Shown piece after piece: positions 57,481 through 64,000 of a DNA stretch of 64,000 bases. Each line of letters begins with the position of its first letter. Within the stretch, counting starts at the first letter, position 1. Source of the DNA: Galeruca laticollis (Eukaryota; Arthropoda; Insecta; Coleoptera; Chrysomelidae). Where the stretch lies: positions 4,050,754-4,114,753 of the forward strand of contig OY998177.1 of NCBI GenBank assembly GCA_963921935.1. The letters are read 5' to 3'. The notes beneath the pieces were generated by a model. That model did not search any database and was not told the DNA's origin. It was given only the letters and a program-made list of their open reading frames with translations. The position numbers and the translations under genes were made by a program.

Positions 57481-59229
57481 GGGGAGTGGGACGGAGGTCA
57501 GTGAAATAACGCTATACTTACTCGATGAATAAATAAATGGATAAATGAATAGGTTGAATATATATGTAAAACGGCTGGTTTAATTGTTTCTTACTGCAGT
57601 TACGAAAAATTTTCGGAATATTCCACTCATATGGTAAAAATTCCGAATGAAGCAGGATCTTTTCGGAGATAACTCTTCGGCAGTGCCGATAATTTCCCTT
57701 TTAAGTCCGTATCTAAGTAACGTCTAAGTAACAATTGTTGTTATCATAATTTTAATGTAAAATATCAGAAAAATGTCACGGTTTGAAAACGATTCTTCAA
57801 GCTTAATACAAGAATAAGTGATTGAAAATGAACCAAAAAGGGTGATCAAAGACCATGTAATGTTGTTTAAATAATATAAATTTCGCATTGATACAGTTTT
57901 ATGTCGTCTAATCGAGAAATATTCTATCGAATTACACTCATGAAAATAGTTAGATCATTAGTTTTACTTATATAGTCCATGTTACTTGTAATATTATTAG
58001 TAAGAATACATATTATTACAACCATCAGCCCTTCGGGGTAACCCTTTCTTAACCCAAACATCTGATTCGGCCAGTTTGGATGTGCCTACAAGAATTTTAT
58101 TTACTCTTAAGACCCATAAAAACGGCATTATAGAAATGATTCAAATTTTAACATTAGAATTGGTTTAACGACCCTTTTAAGGAGTCTTATGAGAACTTCA
58201 GATGGATTATACCTAGTTTTTAGAAAAATAAGAATACCTATGTCATCAATTTTGCTGCCTTCCATTTAATACCCATATTGTAAGAAAGCAAAAAAATTAG
58301 TCCACTTTCTTTAGTCCGCCAAATTTGGTGATCCGCCATGTTGAATTTAGAATGACGTCACATACCCAATTATGGATTGGCATGCAAACTAGATGTATAT
58401 ACAGAATTTCAAATCAATCGGTTGAAGATATCTGCTTCAAAACTGAGTTGCAAGATTGCAACCGAACAAATATACATTGCCAGTTACATACTAAAAACTT
58501 TGAAAAATACATAGTAGTGTTGGTGTCTTATGATATGCGACAGAAATATTCGAAGCTCTGATTAACCGGCTCTAAGAATTAAAAGCTGCACATTCTAAGT
58601 TAACCTGGGAATTTAAAAAAAATCTGATAGAAAAATTTATGTTATAATTATAATGGTTAATTAACCATCAACTTCGGCAATAAATATTCTGGCAAATTTA
58701 AATATAAAGTTTGAGTCTTTCTTTTAAATGACGACTACAGTGAACCACGATCAGTCTAAAACATGTATTCTCAATATATTGGAACATTTTTAGGGATCTC
58801 AGCCGCCCCTTCCCAGATTGCACAACTTTGTCCAAAGTACATATCCAACACGGCTTCGCTTTTTTGGACATTTATTTATCCAATATGTCTGTACGCAAAC
58901 GTTTGTCGTTGCCTTTTTTATAGTGTGACGTAATTTGAATGGTTGAATTTAATTATTTTGTTTTATTAAAATTACTATTATTTTAACAAAATTATTTTTA
59001 AAAGTGAAGGTTTGTTGTATTCTTTCGTTTTTTAGCATTAATTGAAAATAAATAGATAATTATTAATTAATTAATAGTTAATTATTAATTAATCAAATAC
59101 CCTGCTAGATGGGAAAATATAGATATCACGCACAATCTGCCAACATCTGTTTAGGGGCCATTTTTTATAGGAAAATGATATTTAGGGACAAATACATCCA
59201 ACATTTTCATTCATTCGTGTAACCATAGC
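57481..59229. other. Interior of the foldback element, no gene recognised
   Basis: No transposase motifs in any frame. The frame 58325-58561 (78 codons) lacks features. A TTAATTAA-rich patch lies near 59035-59095. The element is therefore probably non-autonomous. Confidence 0.6.
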
Positions 59230-59537
59230 ATTATTTTGCAGACGCCCCCTAACACCTGAATTCAAAAGCATTGTTGATGTACTAGCTATTAAAAATTTTG
59301 TGCTGGGTTGTGCTAGGTGTCCTTTATCTGTGCTAGCATTTTGGCGAAAAAATTCCAACCGGGGCAGGGGGGGGATGGCGTTAATCTGGCCCCACCCGAA
59401 TTCAAGAGCATTTTTATTGTAAGCTGTTGGTGTGCTAGCTATAAAAATTGTTGTGCTAGGTTGTGCTAGGTGCCCTTTATGTGTGCTAGCATTTTGGTAA
59501 CAAAAATCTAACCGGGGGGGGCCAGCTTGACGGAGCT
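59230..59537. repeat. Right arm: inverted tandem units
   Basis: Reverse complement of the left arm. tgctagcattttgg recurs at about 59331 and 59484 (spacing about 153 bp). The outer unit is almost identical to the left outer unit, and it ends ccagcttgacggagct before the 9-bp duplication. Confidence 0.92.
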
Positions 59538-59546
59538 CCTATACCT

Positions 59547-61882
59547 CTCCTATAGTCGATCTAACCACGCAGTCTACAAATATCCATATAAAGTGTCCCC
59601 CTTAAAAATGGAATTTACTTGTTTTCAAATACATCACGTATATTCAACAATTAGAATCAACAGCACAAAAAAAGTCTGTTCTTCAATTCCTCTAAGTTTT
59701 TTAAACTGAATTTTTGATTCATCAGAGTTTTGTTTGGTGCAAATTGGACTGTATATTTAATGAACCTGTTGTGACAAATGATATCAACTCTAGTCTCTTT
59801 TTTTGTTATCCGTATCTTTCCCAGTATACAAAATTTAGAAATTATGGAGCAATTTCCCTGAGATTTTTAACAGTTACCGTGCTAAAAGAACTACTGAAAG
59901 ATCATCATTGATACAAGTATAGAAAAAACATGGTTAGTTTGTGCCTAGAAAGGAAGCACAAAATAGTATATTAAAGAACAAGTTTCGTAAGTCATCAATC
60001 TATCGCACGCGTCCAAGTTTAGAAAACGAGTCGAAGGCGAGTTTTTGAAAGGACAAGTGCGATGGAAGGCGTTATGAAAAAGGTAATGCTGACATTAGCG
60101 TCAACTTGAAACGTTTAAAAATGGAATAATTTTGTCAATTTGCAATAGGTTTGTGCTTTTTACTTTATATAATCGTCTACCTGCGTGAAGAATATTAGAA
60201 AATTATGAAAGGTATACCCCACCTGAACTGTTTGTTCTAGTATTTCTGGTTCAATAATGTTACGATTAAAGCGTTCCTTATATTAATGTTGGGATACGTT
60301 ATGTGTGTGCCTGATTTTTAGACGACGAACGTTGATGTTTCGTTGTTAGTGTTACCAACATTGATGAATAAAATATTACGTTTCGAAAAGTGCTCTCTTT
60401 TGAAACTCAACGGGATTTCATAAAGTAATCATTAGAATCGCAAAGTAGAAAAACAAATTTTGAATGCCACCACTGAACATAATACAAAACAACAGATATG
60501 AATACTTTTGAATATGTTTGCAAGAGTAAACAAATTCCAATTGACAAAAGGAAAGCATACTGTCTATTGACATATGTTTCAGTCAGCTCATCATTTATAT
60601 ATGTATAAATTGAAAAAAAGTCAAAAATGCACCAAATAGGAAAATATTTCATGTTTGAATTCGTGCACCGAAGAACAGGACTTCAACTTTTGATATAAAT
60701 TTCATTTTTCACAATTATACACAAATTTAAAGCCACTGTTTCCATGGAAAATGATGAAATATGTAAATTATACATTATAAAACACCAAAAAAAAGTAAGA
60801 CCTATATTCAAGCCTTTCTGAACAACTTTAATCTGTGTTTGTGTATTATATCCAACCAAATCATTTGCGGAACCAGTATTCTGCACATTTCTGATTTATT
60901 ATGCATGTTTTTGAATGGTAATTAACGATATTCAAACGACTTTTGTAACACTTAGAGTTGGCATGGAGTTATAATTACACAACAGTTTGTTGCCAAGGTG
61001 CTTTAAATAAAACTGGCATTACAATAGTCGCTTTTCACTTTCTCCATCTTAACTGATATCGAGAAAAAAACATTTTTGATTTTGTTTCATTATCTCATTA
61101 TCAAGAACTGGCATTACGCATTGTATTTTTCTATTTGATGTAGCGAATTTAATTTTATAATTTTTTTTGTGAGTTTTTGCTATGCACTTTGAATCATTAA
61201 CATTTTTGAATAGAGAATGAAGAGACCTTTTAGATGATGTATGACAAGATCCTTTTTTTGATTTTGAAGAGGGTTTGATACATTTTTCACGATGTCATTG
61301 CATAATACATGATTCTGAATTACTTGTATGTACAGTTACTGACGCTCTAAATCTATGGCATCTGAGTTTTCTCCACATTATATATTAATCTCTGTAATAA
61401 TTTTTTTATAAAAAAATTATGAATTTTTATCTAGATTCTCCAAATTTCATACGAAAACATTTTAATTAGTATTTGTGTACATTATAGTTACCTAAAATTG
61501 GCGATCTCTGTTATATTTCATATTTGATTATCTAAACAAGAAACTATTTAAATATCTAATATAAACTATAGTGAGTAATTATTTTCGCTAAACCGATTTG
61601 GCGTTGAAGTATTGGAATCTATCCTCCGTGTGAGATTTTTACGATATTGATAAGTTCTCAGTGAGGCATTGGGCACTAAGCCAGGTACTTCATTCTCTTC
61701 TGGTCAGCTTAAACGGCTGCTTTATTTATTATACTTGTTTCATAAGGTGGTTTAATGGAGTTGCAAGGTTTACAAATTTATAAGAATTTCACACTAATCT
61801 GATGATACGCGAAAGAAAAATAAATAGTAGGAAAGTTTCAATATAAAAGTCACTACACACTACACTACAAATTTGAATATAT
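59547..61882. other. Unassigned DNA
   Basis: No supported gene. At 60003-60072 lies a short imperfect hairpin (tcgcacgcgtcc ... ggacaagtgcga) with a GC-richer loop (aaacgagtcgaaggcgag). It resembles in layout the hairpin at 17954-18078. Confidence 0.4.
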
Positions 61883-62335
61883 TGTAATGTTTTTCTTATG
61901 TATTTAAAAGTCTTTATTACGACGGGTGGGACAAATTTATACACACGGTATATATACTCGCTTATTTTATTTATTCACTTAACTACGCATTAACTTATAT
62001 CAAATACTCTGTTTATTAACTTAGACTTAATTTATATAAATACTTTACAATACTATTATTCACTATTTCACTGTTCTGCCATGAGATCAAATTGTAAAAC
62101 TAAACTCCGTTGTTAGGTAGTCTCTCATATATTAGGTGATTCTATTCTGGAAACTTCTCGATTGGGACTCTCAAAAACAATCGACCTCCCTAGAAATGTC
62201 TAGATAAAAATATTCAAAAAAATATAATGATAGTAGTTCAAAGAAATCCCTGCGCCTTCGCTAAAATATAAGCGTTTATATATAGTATAAGACATAGTGG
62301 ATTCACGCACTACACCAGTGTGCGATTTTGTAACA
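61883..62335 (-). repeat. 3' LTR of the gypsy element
   Basis: 453 bp. On the minus strand it starts tgttacaaaatcgcacac and ends cataagaaaaacattaca (TG...CA). It is related to 41725-42134. Confidence 0.88.
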
Positions 62336-62350
62336 TTACCCCCTCTTTAG
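62336..62350 (-). promoter_or_regulatory. Polypurine tract
   Basis: On the minus strand aaagagggggtaa abuts the TGTTAC start of the 3' LTR, as required for plus-strand priming. Confidence 0.75.
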
Positions 62351-62469
62351 AAGAAAGTTCCTCCTGGAACTTCTGTGTAGCCAGGACTGGATGTTTAAAT
62401 CAGCAACTGGACCCATGTCTGCACGTTCCGGTCGTATGGAAATAACAGGGCACCATCTTCAACGGGTTC

Positions 62470-62920
62470 CGATAACGAGGGGTCTAGCTGCAAATTAATA
62501 TGTGGACATCGGTATCTTGGAAGATTACCTCTATCATGTTTCTGATGACTCGCCAATCTAACTGGTTGCTCTCTATCCTGGGCATTGCTAGTTTCTCCAC
62601 GTAGGATTCCGTCACATCCCACAAATCTCGGTAGGTGGATCGATCTGGAAATTCGTTTCTAGTTACCAGGTAGAAGACGTAACGCGAATTGTGTTTGAGT
62701 CTCAGTGTCTTGCCAGGGGCTGGCATCGGAGTTTTTCTAATTACCCAAACTTCTTTCGAAAGACGGTTGTCAACCCTCGTGCGTGTTTGTGTGAGTGAAT
62801 ACTCTTCCGGAAGTGTGAACAAATCTTGTCTTTGTTCTGGAGTGATACCGTATATAGCTTTCCCGGTACCTCCGTATGCGCCCATAAATTATTCGAAGTC
62901 TGGATGAGATTCTTGTTGTA
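62470..62920 (-). pseudogene. OARD1-like macro domain downstream of gypsy integrase
   Basis: The minus frame 62885-62484 reads 'GITPEQRQDLFTLPEEYSL', matching the 'DLFxxPxxxSLAH' start of OARD1/ALC1-type macro domains. In the +1 frame near 62770-62720, 'RGLTTVFRKKFG' then 'LEKLRCQ' supplies the middle ('GIAVxFKKKFGxVxxL'). Back in frame, 'NSRYVFYLVTRNEFPDRSTY' and 'KLAMPRIESNQLDWRVIRNM' match 'R.(I/V)(F/Y)YL(V/I)T...PTY' and 'L.MPRIGCGLD.L.W', followed by 'IEVIFQDTDVHIL'. The Gly-Cys-Gly loop of MPRIGCGLD is altered (MPRIESNQLD). Macro domains of this class bind or hydrolyse ADP-ribose adducts. Two frameshifts make this copy dead. Confidence 0.8.
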
Positions 62921-63160
62921 TATAGTTCACTCCTTCCTATTTGTCATGGTCTCCTTCGAATGGCGCTAGTCGGTTTTCCATTGGGGCTCTTGCTTATGCG
63001 ATAGATGACCTCGTTGATCCTCTTCTTGATTAAGTACGGACCTTCCCATGATTTCTGTAGTTTTGGAGACAATTCTTTCCTCCTTGTCTTCTTCTTTGAA
63101 ACTGCCTTCTGTGGCCAGCGTGTCGTACCGTTTTTTCATTCTGTCACTGGCAACTTAAAG
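62921..63160 (-). pseudogene. Gypsy integrase C-terminal GPY/F module
   Basis: On the minus strand 'RRKELSPKLQKSWEGPYLIK' then 'KRINEVIYRISKSPNGKP' (about 63085-62990) is the GPY/F motif at the end of chromodomain-less gypsy integrases. In another frame 'APFEGDHDK' and 'EGVNYIQQESHPDFE', separated by stops, lead directly to the macro domain, so macro and pol were one frame originally. Confidence 0.75.
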
Positions 63161-64000
63161 ATTCGTTCGAACCAATGCGTGGACATAATCCATCCTTTTT
63201 CTCAATTGGATCACGTAATTTTCTCTTGCTAGATCTTCGCCAGGGCGACAGCCAAACTCCAGGTCACAAGGAAGCCTCATTTCACGTCCAAACAGGATTT
63301 TCGCGGGTGTTTCACCCGTGGACTCATTTATGGCAGATCGATGAGCCAATGCAAATAGGGGAAGATGGAAACTACTTTAGACAGGTATTTTCCAATGAGC
63401 GTGTTCACTCTTTCGACCATTCCATCTGATTGTGGATCCAATGTTGTTGCCCTGGTCTTCTTCATTCCCAGCTTGTCACAAATTTCCTGGAGTACCTGGC
63501 TCTCGAAATTTATTCCTTGATCGCTGTGGATTTCCAATGGCACTCCATATCGGCTGATAAATTATTTCACCAGTACATTCGCGACAGTTGTGGTGTCTTG
63601 ATTCGGGACCGCATAAATTTCCACCCACTTTGTGAAATAATCCATTGGTACCAGGATATATTAACCACCATTTTCTATCGTCTGAAATGGTCCAGCGATG
63701 TCTGAAGCAATCATTTGGAAAGGGCTTCCAACATTATATTGATTCATAGGTGCCTTTCTTTTGCGTTGTGGTCCATTACTCATAGCACAAGTCGTACATT
63801 TCCTACACCAGTCCTTCACATCGTCGGAACTGTCCATCCAATAAAACCTTTCACTGACTCGCTGAAGGGTTTCCTTCACTCCCAGATGACCTCCCGATGG
63901 AATGTCGTGTAACTTTCTTGGTACCTCTGTTACTCTCGTTCTCGGGATAACTATCTGTCTCTTCATCTCGGAGCCATCATCGTTTTCAAGGATTATTTTC
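63161..64000 (-). pseudogene. Gypsy integrase (zinc-binding and catalytic core)
   Basis: Minus frame 63966-63661: 'HDIPSGGHLGVKETLQRVSE' starts the HHCC finger (His-x3-His spacing HDIPSGGH), closed by 'WCRKCTTCA'. The first catalytic Asp is in 'MIASDIAGPF'. After 63660 the frame 'YILVPMDYFTKWVEIYAV' meets a TAA near 63566. 63543-63328 holds the second Asp ('EIHSDQGINFESQ') and the Glu ('DPQSDGMVERVN'). A frameshift near 63340 leads to 'MAHRSAINESTGETPAKILF' and 'GREMRLPCDLEFG'. The catalytic triad is complete. The start lies beyond the window edge. Confidence 0.9.

Larger units (their letters stand above)
57057..59537. mobile_element. Foldback-type element with tandem-repeat arms and 9-bp target duplication
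   Basis: A 2481-bp element between 9-bp direct duplications cctatacct (57048-57056 and 59538-59546). Both ends read ag(g/c)tccgtcaagctg inward and continue as long inverted repeats. The arms are built of about 148-bp tandem units (left about 2.8, right about 2). The arms are co-linear and nearly identical: the outer unit of each has aaagggcacctagcac and cacaacaattttt, while inner units have aaaggacacctagcac. The interior (57480-59230) has no recognisable transposase. Foldback and Mutator-type elements make 9-bp duplications, which fits. Confidence 0.88.
61883..64000 (-). mobile_element. Ty3/gypsy retrotransposon with macro domain, 3' half
   Basis: Minus-strand element that runs off the window end. 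In order from 64000 down: integrase, GPY/F-type module, OARD1-like macro domain, polypurine tract and 3' LTR. A stop and a frameshift occur in integrase, two stops before the macro domain and shifts within it. The LTR is related to the solo LTR at 41.7 kb. Confidence 0.88.

Overview
No host gene could be supported in this window. It is AT-rich, repeat-dense eukaryotic DNA, almost certainly arthropod and most likely insect. The evidence is the mix of mobile elements: BEL/Pao, Ty3/gypsy (one copy with a macro domain), an errantivirus-like copy, Jockey/CR1-like and RTE-like LINEs, a Penelope-like element, mariners, a PIF/Harbinger, a pogo/Tigger and a Crypton-type element. The base composition and spliceosomal introns in the Harbinger fit this. 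Nearly every long reading frame is a fragment of a mobile-element protein. The species was not identified.

Layout. 1-5.5 kb holds two (AT)n microsatellites, a foldback repeat and old degenerate tandem repeats. 5.5-9.1 kb is a decayed BEL/Pao copy (gag, protease, RT, RNase H). 11.4-17.6 kb is a nested structure: a minus-strand LINE was invaded by a mariner with long terminal inverted repeats (11927-13607, TA duplication) and by a PIF/Harbinger (14234-17298, TAA duplication). LINE coding sequence resumes on the far side of each insert. 18.8-21.1 kb is a BEL/Pao deletion derivative with a 468-bp 3' LTR, a 63-bp remnant of the 5' LTR and a 5-bp target duplication. 22.9-26.0 kb has two hairpin elements and an errantivirus-like element reduced to gag and env remnants between its LTRs. 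26.8-27.4 kb is a LINE fragment.

28.6-37.2 kb holds a foldback element, then a pogo element (29841-35592) split by a 5'-truncated LINE (31603-34617, 7-bp target duplication). A Crypton-type tyrosine-recombinase gene abuts the pogo end. 41.7-45.6 kb holds a solo LTR with a 4-bp duplication, a G-rich minisatellite, a satellite dimer of about 370 bp and a 283-bp-spaced repeat. 45.65-49.8 kb is a Penelope-like element broken into three blocks. 50.6-55.06 kb is a second BEL/Pao whose putative 3' LTR is a near-perfect palindrome. A LINE 3' fragment and a second mariner follow. 57057-59537 is a foldback-type element with arms of 148-bp tandem repeats and a 9-bp target duplication. From 61883 to the window end is the 3' half of a gypsy element on the minus strand. 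It carries an OARD1-like macro domain between integrase and LTR, and its LTR is related to the solo LTR at 41.7 kb.

These are layers of insertion rather than cooperating genes. The exception is the Harbinger, whose transposase and MADF/BESS genes lie on opposite strands and interlock, each exon 2 sitting in the other gene's intron. The freshest-looking elements are the foldback element at 57-59.5 kb and the Harbinger. The Crypton gene and the gypsy integrase still show all their catalytic residues.
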